NCBI RefSeq assembly: GCF_030269925.1
Contig: NC_085109.1
Coordinates: 2,356,001 to 2,420,000, forward strand
DNA: 64,000 nucleotides
Source of the DNA: Bombyx mori
Lineage: Eukaryota; Arthropoda; Insecta; Lepidoptera; Bombycidae
Direction: 5' to 3'
Shown here: positions 12,901 to 27,900 of the stretch, piece by piece
Numbering within the stretch: the first letter of the stretch is position 1
Layout: every line of letters begins with the position of its first letter
Notes under the pieces: model-generated
What the model was told of the DNA's origin: nothing
The model's input: the letters and a program-made list of their open reading frames with translations, nothing else
The model's database searches: none
Program-made: the position numbers and the translations under genes

Positions 12901-15900
12901 TTAAAACTGTTATTGTATCATTTATGGGCTAAAAACTGTTAAAGATCTGACATTTAGTACATTATTATCACGGGAACACAGACAGACTGATTACATAAAG
13001 CCATGTTACTCAACGCTAAGCTGTTGCAAGCTTATCGCGATCGCGCACGAATCTCCTAACAGTTGACAATTTTGTAAGCATTTCTTTTTTATAACTCTAG
13101 ATTATCGGACGAACTCAAGAGCCACTGGTCACACATTAAGCAATTACTGCTTCACGGCAAAAGCAGGCAGATAGTACTGACCCAAACTGGCTCCCAAAAC
13201 GCCCTACCGCCACCAGTTATTAGGCAAATTATAATTTTTGCGGGTTCCATTTTTATTACATGTTGTTATTTCTTCAGCGTGGAAGCCATTCGTGAACATG
13301 TGTCTTTTTTTTAGTTACGTCCGGACAGGTAGGTGAGCTCACGGGGCTCAAACCTGACGACGTTGCTAATACGAACCCTAGCAAGAGCCGTGCTTCGCAG
13401 GATCTACCACCGGATCGGAAACGCGACCCACTGAGAAGAGGGTTAATTTACTCGTCGAGCCCTTTGTCGCAAGCGACGGGTTCGACGAGAACGGTGACCG
13501 GTGCTTGAAGTACCTAGAAGCACCGTTAGTGGATCGGGAGGTTATCATGTGTCAAATGTGCGTTTGATTAAGAAAAATTGTTACCTGCACTGGATACTAA
13601 TGCACCGGACGTCTTTTAGGCCATGTCGACTTCAAAGAAGGGCTTTTTCGATATAAATTCTAAGGTCTCAAGTATAGTTACAACGGCTGCCCCACCCCTC
13701 AAACCCAAAACGCATTACTGCTTCACGACAGAAATAGGCAGGGCGGTGGCACCTACCCGCGCGGACTTACAAGAGATCCTACCACCAGTAGAAAGATTTT
13801 CTTCAAAGGTCGTATTCAAACATAACTTCATGATTACAATTATGAACTTTATGATACTCGATTTCACGATTTGTAATTCTACGCAATCTCAATGAACATT
13901 AAAACTACACGTGTAAATGTAAAATTTCTCTACACGTGTAATAAAGTCGTTTGATGATTACGAGCGAGTCACTTTTCCGCCACAGTCCATTAAACGTACT
14001 ACCAGCTGCATTTGATTTCTAAAAGTTATCGTTTCAATGTGACTTGTTAAGTAAGTAAATCAATGTACATTTCTAAAGACCTCTTTAATCACTTTGTGAG
14101 ATATCAAACCAATTCCTAAACGCATTCGACACCTGTCATTCGAAAATGTAGCTACCTCGCTCTTTAGTCAACTTCCTTCTTGTCTTTTTCCTAAGAGTTC
14201 GGTTAAGTGCGCGCTCATAATAAATAATGCTTATTAATTAATGAAGTGTTTTAATCCATCTATGAAACACTTGCTCAAACAGAAGAATTTATATGAATTT
14301 AATAGGTCTACATTTTGATGGGTTCATAAGCTTTCCAAGCCACCCCAAACCTCGAAATCTTAAGAGACCAAAATATGTATAACTAGCGACCCGCCCTCGC
14401 TTCGCTTCGGAAACATTAAAACACACATGAAACCAAAAAAAAAATAAAAAAAATAAATAAAAAAGTATCCTATGTTCATCAGGGACAATGTCGGCTTCTA
14501 ATGGAAAAAGAATTTTTCAAATCGGTCCAGTAGTTTCGGAGCCTATTCGAAACAAACAAACAAACAAATCTTTCCTCTTTATAATATTAGTATAGATATA
14601 GATAGTATATCTATACTATCGCATAATCCTCCCACCCCACCACCCGTGATGACTTTCTCAGAAAAAATGTGCTGAGCTATGATACCTATTGCACATTCCC
14701 AATATCAATAATAACGAAGATTTCAATGACAATCTAACTTCAACTTTTGATGTTTTGTAACATAGTTCACGATATAAAATCAACAACTATTAATAGTTTC
14801 TAACAAGTTCTGAAAAACATTAAGATAGCCTATAGAAGAAAATCTCAAACGCGGTAACCACAATATCAAGTAAAGCATCCGTGTGGCTAGTAGGGTTGCG
14901 TGCGAGAGAAATGAATTGTTGGATCGATTTCGGCTTTGAATTAATATTTTTTTTGTCATTACAATCTTAATACAGTCAAGATCTGTTATAACGACATCGA
15001 AGGGACTGCTCATATTCAGTCGTAAAAACCGATAGTCGTAACAACCGGTGATGCTTATTGTGTATTGTGCCAGTACAAACAAATCGATAGGGAATTATTG
15101 GTAAAATATATTTACATAATACGCGATTTTTCTTTAATACTCATTTGTTTTCTTTTTCTTTGCGGCATTTTGAAAGTTTCACGAATAACTCCACAAAGTT
15201 TTGGTGCGTCTTGTGTATAGATAAGTAACAAACTAACTGAAGAGATATGAAGAAGCGGGCTTTGATTCTACCGTGTTTTGTTTCTAAGAATTAGAAAAGA
15301 CCCTACACTAAACTAAATCCTATTGTTTTCTTTCCTGAAGGCGGTCATATGGCATTCAGCCGGGACCTTAGTTCTAGGTTATTATAACCGGCATGTTGTA
15401 TTAAACGATGTCGCAGTAAACGGTTTTGACTGTATATATAAATTACTTGTCACGTTGCTTATCCGCGATGGACACCTAAACTACTGAACCGATATTAACT
15501 TTTTTTTTTTTTTTTAATATGTGTTTTGTTCCAACTTAGGGCATAGGATTGTTATTTCGATTAATGATCGCAATATTTATTAATTAACAATAAAATTATT
15601 TCTTATGTTGATTATTGTCGTTAATTGTAAGTTTCATAAGTCTAAAACAGATGGCGCCTTAAATCATTTTTTACAGACAATTGTAATACTGTCTGATATT
15701 AATATCTCATAGATGGCGCTGTGTTAAAAATACCAACGTTTCACATAAGCTACAATTTAATGGCATACATACCACGTGTTGCTGTAGCTAAAGTATAAGT
15801 GAAATTTATTTCGTAGTAAACGCAATACAATGAAATCCAATTGTTCTTACTTTGTTAATTTTTGGTATTATAGCCGGTCATGTGTTATTTAGAAACAAAA

Positions 15901-18900
15901 ACCTTAGCCACAGCAACGTGTAGCCGAGTCTGCTGCTAATAAATATTTCTTCTAGAAAGAACTATTTAGTTTTGTGCGTCTGCGGAAGCCCCGTGTCCTC
16001 TTACCGGTGATGGGCAGTCGAGACACACTGAAAGCTCCCCGTTGCTCCTTACCTATCCACTAAACCTTGTCATGATACAAAAAGAGTAAGATCTAAGGGT
16101 CACACAAGCGTCTGGCCATCTCACTCCGAAACACGAATATACTTAAAGGTAAAGAAGAGGTTGAAAGTATTTGTTTCTATCTACGCCAACGAGTTATTGT
16201 ACAGTAGGTATATTTCTTTTGATTACGGGTAGCCTTTATAAAGCTATTGGATTTTCAGAAGTATTTCCCGTGTACCTACTAAGCATACGCGTATGAAAAA
16301 AAACTGTTATCTTTTCACGCCTAGACCACTCATCTAATTTTGATTGTTGATTGTTAGTTGATTTTAATTGTTTTTAATTTTTTTATTGCATTTGAGGATG
16401 GACGAGCTGACAGCCCACCTGATGCTAAGTGGTTACCGAAGCCCATAAACATCTATGATGTAGATGATGCCACCCACCTTGAGATGTGAGTTCTAAGGTC
16501 TCAGTATGTTACAACGGCTGCCCCACCCTTCAAACCGAAACGCATTACTGCTTCACGGCAGAAATAGGCAGGATGGTGGTACCTATCCGTGCGGGCTAAC
16601 AAGACATCCTATCACCAGTAATTACGCAAATTTGAATTTTGCGGCTTTGATTTTTATTACATGATTTTATTCCTTCACCGTGGAAGTCAATCGTGAACAT
16701 TTCTGAAGTACAAATTTCAATATTACAAACAGACACTCCAATTTTATTTATATGTATAGATTGATAAAATTAAAACTTAATTGCGTCAACCCTATATACA
16801 TGTCCAGTCAGCACACCGCGTGATTCCGAGTCGTTTCCACTGATCGACGGGTCGTTAAACTCAGTTTCTCTTGGCTAACCCAAGTCACACATATTGCACA
16901 TATTACTGTAACATTAACAACTAAAGCTCGCTGTTGCCTAATCGAAAACTAATTGTTATGTTCGGAAATGCTGTGACGAAATCATTCTAGCCTTGATTTT
17001 TATGGTTAGTATGTGCATTGTATTCTTTGCAATTCATTAAAAAGGTAATAAAGTATGTTGTTTTATGTATAATTTGACAGTTTATGTATGTATTGTGATT
17101 TTTTTCCTAAGATTCGGCTGGTCGCAGACTACTTGACTGGTGGTAGGACCTCTTGTGAGTCCGCACGGGTAGATACCACCACTCTGCCTATTTCTGCAGT
17201 GAAGGAGTAATGCGTTTCGGTTTGAAGGGTGAGGCAGCAGTTGTAACTATACTGAGAACTTAGAACTCATATATCAAGGTGGGTGATGGCATTTACGTTG
17301 CAGATGTCTATGGGCTCCAGTGACCACTCAACACCAGGTGGGCTGTAAGCTCGTCAAGCCATCTAGGCAATAAAAAAAACATTCCTATATTCTTCCGATC
17401 AAAGACTTGTGTTGAAAAATCACCCGACACTTAGACGCTTACTTTCGAGTCAATTTCCCTTTACCCGTCATCTCCAAACATCTCTCGCAGGAGCCTCACA
17501 ATAGCTTCTGAGGAGAATAGTCAGAATTGTTCTGACCCCGAGAAAATATCCAAACAAAGCGACAGTAAGAATTTCAGAGCCACAAAACGAACTACTACTA
17601 GTGACTACTACTTATACATCGGTGCCTACCTACTTATAGATTTACGGTTGAATCTCATGTTTATATTCAATTTACCATTTCTAATGTTTCGAATCGGGAC
17701 CGCAATGTGGACGTGCCAGTGATTAAACAGAGTTTAAGAATGTAGAATTTGAATTTTACTAAACCGCCATTGTCGCTTCAATATAACAAAAATCGAACCA
17801 CACATGTATTAAAATCGGCTATGAACTGCATCATTCAAATACTATATTTTTATTAACTTGTTAACCCTTTGACTGCTGTGTGGGTCACCGAAGTCCTACG
17901 CGACGCACTAAAGTAATTTTGTCGATTTCTGTTACTAAGCGGCCTGAACTGGCTGACTTTGCTTTATTTTGTTTGTTTTAGTCATTAGGTCTCTAAGAAA
18001 TCTCATTCTCAGTATCTTCGGATTCGTCTTTCCCAGAGTCTACTAGACATTCCAGCGTCTTAGTAACATAATCATTAATATAATGGACACGTATCGCGAC
18101 GGACAGCCGAGTCTATCGAGAAACTTATTGTTCAGGGTAGGGTCAATGGTAAAAGATGTGGACAAAACCCCATGCGCTGGACTGATCATATGAAGATTCT
18201 TACCAAAACCCCACTTAACGAGCGCAAAGCTTCAGTTCGCGAACTATGGAGAGCAAGGCTTTATTAAAGAAGGTGTATGCGCTGCTGAATGTGGCGTACA
18301 CAACTTGAGATGTAGATAGGAGGAAATCACTGATAGTCAAAGAATATCCGTTTATTATATACTTCGCTAACAAGTAACTAATTCTATATATGTTGATGTG
18401 GTGAGTACCGCTGTATATGAGTGCTGACCGCGTACTGGCGCTTTATAATTACGATTTGAGTAAAGCAATGTAAAAGTGCTGATGTGAATGCGCGCGTGCC
18501 CTGTACGATAAATGACTTATACACAAGAATACCACACGACAACGACTGCTCTGCCAAGAGTAACTGACTATGACGATGATGAGTAACATATTTTATTAAT
18601 TTATTGCTTAGTTGGGTGGACGAGCTCACAGCCCACCTGGTGTTAAGTGGTTACTGGAGCCCATAGACATCTACAACGTAAATGCGCCACCCACCTTGAG
18701 ATATAAGTTCTGAGGTCTCAAGTATAGTTACAACGGCTGCCCCACCTTTCAAACCGAAACGCATTACTGCTTCACGGCAGAAATAGGCAGGGCGGTGGTA
18801 CCTACCCGTGCGGACTCACAAGAGATCCTACCACCGGTGATAAACGAACATAACTAATTCAGTGCATCGCGTAGGGCACCGGTGACCTACACGGCATGGG

Positions 18901-21900
18901 CAGTCAGAGTTAATATTATATCCTTACCATCCATTTGACACAGTCGAGGCAGCCGGTCTGGGCGGCAGCGTGTATCGGAAGCATGCCATCTCTGGCTCTC
19001 GCGTCCAATCGCCCCCCGGCCTCCAAGACCAAGTACTTCAGCACTGCAAGATGACCTTCCTGCGCGGCCAGGTATACCGGCGTCACGTCATTATCCATCG
19101 CTGTGTTTGCACTGTGAAAAGACAAAAAGGATATATATTATTATATAAAGTTAAGGTAACGAAATGCGGCACTGAAATTGCATACGATCCTTACAGGCCT
19201 TAAATGACGAGAGTCTGTGAATTCTTTACTGGTGGTAGGACCTCTTGTGAGTCCGCGCGGGTAGGTACCACCGCCCTGCCTATTTCTGCTGTGAAGCAGT
19301 AATGCGTTTCGGTTTGAAGGCTGGGGCAGCCGTTGTAACAATATTGAAATCTTAGAACTTATATCTCAAGGTGGGTGGCGCATTTACGTTGTAGATGTCC
19401 ATGGGCTCGAGTAGCCACTTAACACCAGGTGGGCTGTGAGCTCGTCTACCCATCTAAGCAATAAAAAAAAAACTTTAAGGATTTCGATTTGGACAAAGAC
19501 GCAGTGCAAAGCTATGCTTTAATAAAGAAGGCTGGAAGGGCATGATATAGGCGATTTCGGGAGGAAGATATGTTGCTACCAGTCTCTCAACGTGAGGTTC
19601 AAGTTTGTTTGCGATTCGTTCAAGAATGGACATCATCAATACAAATATACTGTCACTTATATTATACTAGCGACCCGGCCTCGCTTCGCTTCAGAAACTG
19701 TGATTTATTATTGATTTCTCCACTATTTAATGGATGTCATTATACATATAAACCTTCCTCTTCAATCACTCTATCTATTAAAAAAAACGGCATCAAAATC
19801 CGTTGCGTAGTTTTAAAGATTTAAGCATACATAGGGACAGACAGATAAAGGGACAGAGAAATCGACTTTGTTTTATACTATGTAGTGAAGATAGGTAGTT
19901 AGCATATTGGCTCTGCCCCTAGCATTGCTGACGTCCATGGGCGACGGTAGACACTCACCATCAGGATCGTTTGCTCGTCTGCTTACAAGAGCAATGAAAA
20001 AAATTACATATTGCGAGAAATCCTTAGAGGAATATCCCAAGATTACGCCAAAAATATTTTTTCTGCACCTAGGAAACGAGAAAGCTGTTAATTCCGATAT
20101 AATAAAACCATTGACGAGATAACAGACGAACGTAACGAAACACAACGAACAACCAGTGATATAAGTCAATGAAGTCAATGATTATCTAGAAGATTGCACA
20201 AAGTGGGAATGAGTTGCTCGCTCCAGGCATTTCAATATTGTAGTAATTGTTACGTTATAATACTCAGTGTAAAAAATTCATATTTAAAAAAAATCTAATA
20301 TTAAAAAGTAAATAAATAATAATTTTATATTTAAAAAAAAAAAAACATGCCCGCTGAGTTTCTTGCCAATTCTTCTCAGGACGGAGGCTAGTTCTTGTGA
20401 ATTGGCGGTAGTTTTTTTGACGTTCAACAAGTATGTACTTTCATTTATGTTGAATAAAATTTTTTTGATTCGATTTGATTTGATTTGATATAAAAAAAAA
20501 TCTTCATCTATTCATTGAATCATCCATTGTTTTTGGATCTGTTAATAAACAATGATCTATTTTTACATTCCGTTGTTTTTTCAAATAAAAAAATCAACAA
20601 ATTGCACCACACTCGACGTTCTACTGCTGATTTTATTACATCATGATCATTTTAGCAACCAAATCCTCAGATAAATAATTATAAGGCAGCGAAAACCGCA
20701 GAAATACTTTTACCTCCTATACTAACATAAAAAAATATAAGGTGGCGATTATAAATATATAGAATTGAATTAAAATTGATAACAAATAACTATAAATATA
20801 AAAATACACGTCTCGAATAGAGAACCAGTTTTTATTTGGATCCGGTTAATGATCACTATACTGTGATTTCTAGCTCACATAATATCATATTTCAAGGTTT
20901 GCTAAAACTTCGTTCACGGACATCGTCAATGGCAGAGGCAAAAACAACTCGCTTCCTTCCTTATTACGAGGTATGCGACCGTGGCTACCTCGAGCAATGA
21001 CTCTCGTATCATCAGCAGAACCTAAGTCTTAGGAACTACCTACTTCTAGCCTCCTAGATTCTATCATAAGTATTTATAGCGGGGCATGCTACACACATGA
21101 AAATCGCATCAGAGGCACAGCATCATGTCTACCTTAATCTCAATATGGAGTGCGTAGTTCACGGTGTGGATCCAATGAACTTCGCTTGCCACTTAAATGT
21201 CATAGCTAATAAAACAAATCGTATTAATAAATTTGATAGCTTTAATACAGAGGTTCCCAAATTTATTTTGTCTACTGCATACTTTGAGAATAAATTATTT
21301 TTTATTCTTTTCGCCTACTTAAAAACCACTGTAGCGAGCACTCAGTCGGTATGTAAAAGTCCTCCTAGATGAAATTACAAATCGCCTCTAAAACCTCTAC
21401 ACACTGCCCCAATTTTTTTTCTGGGTCTCTTACCGCCCCTCTTTAGGCTTGCAGTGCCTACAAGGGAGCGTTATCGCCCACTTTGGGAAAGGCTGCTTTA
21501 ATAGTTTACAATCATTACAATTTCAAACATTATGAAATGATGCACAGCGTACGATATTTGCAACACAATCCCACGTCGGAGATACGACGGTACAATAGCG
21601 TTTTGTGAAATAATGAGATCAAGATTTGCAATAAATGCTAGAACGATCGCAATTTTGATGCCTCATAGATTCATTTTTGTACAAAATTTGGTTATAGATA
21701 CAAAAATAAATATGTAGATTATAGACATCCAATATTCGCTTCGATTTGTTGGTTAACTAACTTATGATTTTTTATTCAGTCAGAAAAACTATTTTGTCTT
21801 GTGCATTGAAAAATACGGTACATGATACCATTAACTACATAAGGGTCCTATTTTAATTAGTATTTTGGCAGTCAAGCGTTCATTCATTTCATATATTTTG

Positions 21901-24900
21901 TTATTAAAGATGTTCAAGATATTACTTTAAAAAAGTTATTTACCTTTAATAAGATTATCAGTGGTAAAATTCTAATGTGAAAGGTTTGTGTGTTTGGATG
22001 TTTGTTACTAAATCATGCAAACGAGCTCGAATCGGATAAAATTACAAACAAAGACAGTTTATAATCTGTGCTACATACAATAATTTTTATCATGACAATT
22101 GACATGACGAGGGTAACGCCGTGTAGGTTTGTTTTAAAAGTAGGACAGTGGATTTGCATACCAAAATAATGTAAAAATCGACTAAAAGCTTATGGACCAA
22201 ACACTAACGCAAAATCTTCTTTATCCCACGTTAATTCAACACGTTTGCAATCCTAACTTTACCCGAGCAAAACTGAGGAACAAGTCTAATACTTAAAAGC
22301 CTTATTAATGTATGAAATTAGCTAGGTGATAAAAAATAGATGGATTGTGTGAAAGACGATATGTGAGTCGTCTATTATCAAAGGTGGCAATCTGTGCATT
22401 TGGACAAAATTTTTTTATTGATATGTCAATACAGATTGATTTGAATATAATCGTCTCCTTCAAAGAATACGGTTCAAAACCTGCATTAAATAAAGGTTAA
22501 TAGTTAACCTGTTATTTATCTAAGATGTCGTTCCGAAGAGTTTTGTGACTGCCAATGGAATACAAAGTCAATAATTCGTTTTTCTTATTTACCAATCATT
22601 GTCCAAAAGTCAGATTGCCGGCTTTGATAATAGTCGACTCATGTGTATGAGGGGAGTGAGCGAAATATGGTATTTGATAGAGGAGTATGTAAGAAGAAAA
22701 CATGTTGCGCCGACCCCAAGTGACTGGTAGAAGGGCAGGAGAATGATGATTAGCTAGATGACCAATTTCACAAGCCACCTTGTGTTCAGTGGTTACCAGA
22801 GCCCATAGTAATCTACAATGTTAATTCCATCACCTACCTTCAGATAAGAGTTCTAAGGTCTCAAGTTTTTACTCTACAATGGCCGCCCCACCCTTCGAAC
22901 CGAAACGCATTACTGGTTCACTCACGGCAGAAGTAGGCAGGGTGGTGGTACCTACCCGTGCGGACTCACAAGATGTCCTACCACCAGTAAGTATCTAAAA
23001 TTTACGCAAAAATATCGATTTTGCGCGATTTTAATTATACTACTATTGATTTAAAATAGTTCTTTTAAATATTTTATTCGATCTGTTACATTCCTAGCCC
23101 GTAGAGGCAAATGCTTTTAAAACACCTACTCATCATAAAAACTATTATGATAAGGTTTCTTATGAACATAATAATCTCACATTGGATCAGACATTCATCG
23201 TGGTTGGACGTTTACCGATTTCCCTCAATATTTTCAGACCATTAATTAAAATTATCTGGAGGAGGTCTATACCATAGGGGTTATCTGTGCCTGTACCCAA
23301 ATAGGGATACTTATCGAAGAAAAATTTTGATGTAGGCAAATAAAATAAACAAAAATAAAGAAAAAAAAAATATTAAAAAAAAGGGAAATAAAAGGCTTTA
23401 AAACTATTTTGTAGAGTTAAATAAATCTTTTTTTCATAACAGTTCGGCCTTCTCACTTCTAACAGATCGAATCGTCACTATCAAAGTTACGGCTTCCACG
23501 TGTCCACGGGAAACGGCTTTCAATAACAAGACAAAAACCTGTTCTGCAAATCCGGATTATAAAAACGTAACTTTCAAGTTTATTTAGATATTTTAGATAC
23601 ATAATGATTTGCCGGTCTGAATTAACATCATTTCATATCCAAAATTAGATTGATACACGATAATTCTGTAGTAGAAACGATTCATTGCCAACAGTTTCCC
23701 TTTTAACACGGTTTTATAGCTTGCTATGTTCGATTGTATGATTGGTTGTTGTTTGATTGTTTGGTTGTTTGATTGTTTGATTGTTTATTTGTTTGATTGT
23801 TTGTTTGTTTGTTTGTATGTATAACGGGATCTTTAAACGTCATTTTCACCGGCTTCAAAACCTCCGGTTAATTCGATAAAAAAAAGTATACTTATATATC
23901 AAGGACCAATGATGATATAATATTTTTTAAAGGTTCGCACTAATGTCCTGACCGACATAAACAGCATAACATTATATATATTTATTGGGTTAAATTGTTT
24001 GCTATTTAGGCGTGGCACTTATGGTTTTTTTGGAACTATATATATTATATTTAAACATTTCTTTATTGATCACTTTGATTCTATGAGAGTTGCTTGTGAA
24101 ATCAAAAAAATCGATTTGTTGAAACTACTTTGTTTTTATGATTGAAGTATTACTAGTGGTCCGGAGGCCTTTCCAGTTTCACCAGGACAGGGTTGGAACT
24201 ACTTGCGCTGCGCCGCCTTTATAGAACTATAGCCTTCCTCCTAGAACAATGAACCATCCGAATTCGCTCGAGAAGTCGGCATTTTTATCAGTTTAGACAT
24301 GCTGACAAGCTCACGATTCACCCGCTGCTAAGTGTTCACCGGAACTCATAAACATAAAAACGCGAATCCGCCATCCCTCACAAGACATTAGATCGTAGGT
24401 ACATTCCAGCTGAACTTAGATTTATATTTATAACGTGTAAGTTTTAATAAATTGTTTTCATTTAAAAACAACAAACCAGCTTTCGTTTAGACTGTAGCAT
24501 TTATTCTCATGATATTAATAGTAGAAAGAGGTTATTAAATATTCATTAATGAACTTTCAAAATACTTGCATTAACAAATCCATATCACGCAATAAATAAA
24601 TAAAACAGTAAGGCAAGTTTTAGATGAGAATTAAATTTAAGTTTAAATAGTATTGAGACGGCAGTTTTCATGTCGTGTTAACTACAAGCTTAATAATAGT
24701 TATGCCGTAAGTCCAGATATAAACATAATTACTTTTCAAGTCTTATTCCGTTTGTATAAGCGTCAAAATAATAATAACTATACTAACTGCACCGCACGGT
24801 CGTCCGGCCGTAATTTAGTATTCCCTGTGTTATGTGACCAGATACTGACAGACATACTTATATATATTTAAATATAAAGTTTTTCCTTTGATGTGTCCCC

Positions 24901-27900
24901 TGTCGGACGGATTCCTTTTGTTTGTTCTAAGTTTATTTTACACAAAACTTTAGCTCTTTAATTTATCGATTGAGGCACTACGAAGTCTGCGGGTCAGCTA
25001 GTATATATGTATATAGATATATTTCTTCTGTGCGTGAGTTTGTCACTGAACTCCTCCTAAGCGGCTGAACCGATTTGAATAGATTTTTTTTGTATGCGTT
25101 TGGGTGGCAACCTGGATGGTTTAGATTCACAAATCAGCCCGGCACGGTATGTAGGTTATTTATTTATACAACTAAACGGCTGGATCAACTTGAATAAATG
25201 TTTGCAGGACCACGTCTGTTGGGTCCGCTAGTACCAAATAAAACACACATTTCATTACAAAGATAAATGTCGCGTATTAAGCGAAATGCCGCGTATTAAG
25301 CGAAATGTCGCGTATTAAGCGAAATGTCGCGTATTAAGCGAAATGTCGCTTAAAACAAATAGCCTTTCACCCGTCTATATAATTCTCGGTATAATTTATT
25401 TTTCACTCGCGATCCGCTCCGGCTCCGCTCGGGTCTTTAACAAAAATTTCAACGATATTTAACGTTGTTTTATTTTTTTTAAATAAAAGAACACTTATTG
25501 TGGCATAACTATAACACAAAGTCGTAGTACATTATTTTATTCTATCATCAATGGTTTTCGCAGGGCACGCGATGTAAAGAATATTTTAGTTAATTATTTA
25601 CACCTTGGGTTACATTATTTTAGTTTTAGTAAGGATCCCAAAATTTTTTCAGAAAAGATTATAGCCTATGTTTTTTTTTATTGCCCTTGTAGGCAGACGA
25701 GCATACGGCCCACCTGATGTTACCGTCGCCCATGGACTTCAGCAATGCCAGGGGCAGAGCCAAGCCGCTGCCTAACGCTATGTCACTCGGGAATAGTGTA
25801 GCTTCCAAACAGTGAAATAATTTTTCAAATCGGTTCAGTAGTTTAGGAGCCTATTACAACAAACAAACAATACAAACAAACAAACAAATCTTTCCTCTTT
25901 ATAATATTAGTATAGATTATAAAAAAATTACACTCACATAAACTATATCATAATATCTAATTCGATACATTCCCGCGATCGTGTATATATGCACATAATA
26001 TTACATCAATGCATCGAACCTCGCCCGTTATATTGGCGTTTCACTTTTATTTTCTCTTTTCGCTCGATTCTAGTCTAAAATATGAAACAGCCAACTCGCT
26101 CGGTGCGAGTTTTATTTAAAAAAAATATTATAAAAAAACGTAGCTATGGGAAGGCTTATTTTCCACGAGGGTTGATGAGATTATAGGGATGACCGGGGTA
26201 CAAAGACCTCGTGCATCCCTGAGTCGAGAAGTCAAAATTTTATTGACTTGAGAATAAATAGCAATACTTGAAGTCGTCGTGGCCTAAAGGATAAGACGTC
26301 CGGTGCATTCGTATCGAGCGATGCACCGGTGTTCGAATCCCGCAGGCGGGTACCAATTTTTCTAATGAAATACGTACTTAACAATTGTTCATGATTGACT
26401 TCCACGGTGAAGGAATAACATCGTGTAATAAAAATCAAACCCGCAAAATTATAATTTGCGTAATTACTGGCGGTAGGACCTCATGTGAGTCCGCACGGGT
26501 AGGTACCACCACCCCGCCTATTTCTGCCGTGAAGCAGTAATGCGTTTCGGTTTGGAGGGTGGGGCAGCCGTTGTAACTATACTGAGACCTTAGAATTTAT
26601 ATCTCAAGGTGGGTGGCGTATTTGCGTTGTAAATGTCTATGGGCTCCAGTAACCACTTAACACCAGGTGGGCTGTGAGCTCGTCCACCCATCTAAGCAAT
26701 AAATAAAAAAGGTGGGCAGTATGCTCGTCTGCCTACAAGCGCAATAAAAAAAAGCAACGGACGAGGTCAGCGTAATTCATGTCGACTTCGCCGTCCAGTT
26801 TAGTCGGGGCCACCGAAAACTGGATCTTCCTCGAACGTCTAATAAATAATAAATAACAACTGTTCGATATTCTCAAAAACTGGTCGACACGTTCATCTAA
26901 AGTGGTCAAGGACTTTAGATATACCAGTTCGAATTTCGTCCGAATACTATAAACTAATGTTTTTTAAGGGGTTTTATGACCTGGTAACTGAGACCTTTAA
27001 GTAATGTCTTATATTAATTTATATTCATATTTTTATGAAAAATGATATTATGGAGTGAAATGATATGAAGATGATTAATTTGAGACATTAATCAACTGGG
27101 ATGAAATTAAATGAAATGAAATGGGATGAAATATAATCTCAGTAAAATGGTGGTTATTTACTAAGATTTTTTCAGTGGACTTTTTGGAGGATCCCGAGAA
27201 GTTACGTTCGGCGGTTTTGTTTCATTTTCCCACATTTGTGCACGTTCGCAGATACTAAACGGTTAATAAACCACCGTTATTGCACATTTAAACCTGACGA
27301 AATACTAAATAGACAAAATAAAACAAATCACACAACTTCACTTCTCGGGATCCTCCAAAAAGTCTCAGTGAATGACTACCATTTTACTGAGATAATATTT
27401 CATTCCATTTCATTTTGGTTTCATTTCATTTCGTGCCATGTTCTATATAATCAACTTCATTTCATTTCTTAATATCATTTTTCATATAAAAAAACTTTCA
27501 TTAAAATTAAAATAAAACTTGACCTAAAGGTATTAGTTACCAGGTGTCATAAAATCCCTTAAAGAAAATAATTAAATAAATATAAATCTTAATTATTTTT
27601 TCAATATTACCGTTCTCTACTGCCGGAATAAGTTCCAGATTTCGTTTTCGAAAATCTCTTCGTTTTCTTTGTTTTCTTCCCGAAAAGTTTCCCCGTCATC
27701 CGATTGTACGGCGTCTGAGCGTTACTTAGAGTCATTTTCGTAGCTTATATACATATATAATATATCACTTTTAAAAATTAATGGAGCTTATAAAAATCAA
27801 AATGGCAAAGAATCTTCAGCCATTTTGACATAATCTTTAAAACACACAAATTCCACTAAACTCATTTCGAACATCGAATTGCGAAAAAAAATTCAAATTT

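Larger units (their letters stand above)
17865..18909. mobile_element. piggyBac-like MITE carrying nested insertions
   Basis: It is flanked by TTAA on both sides (17861-17864 and 18910-18913). The termini are CCCTTTGACTGC and the complement of CTCTGACTGCC. TTAA duplication and a CCC/CTC..TGACTGC terminus are hallmarks of piggyBac-type elements. Inside are an ORF2 remnant at 18080-18300 and a Bm1 copy at 18607-18838. The right TTAA is about 13 bases from the exon 3 donor. No transposase was seen. Confidence 0.75.

Noticed and set aside
21097..21372. 91-codon plus-strand frame
   Set aside because: More than a third of it lies inside the hAT MITE at 21248-21495, which shows it is accidental.
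25269..25347. CRISPR-like array
   Set aside because: The 19-bp units are directly adjacent with no spacers, and lie inside a MITE in insect DNA.
26272..26360. A tRNA gene
   Set aside because: The A- and B-box-bearing stretch is the tRNA-derived head of Bm1, followed by SINE body. The same head recurs at 31.6, 36.0 and 45.0 kb.
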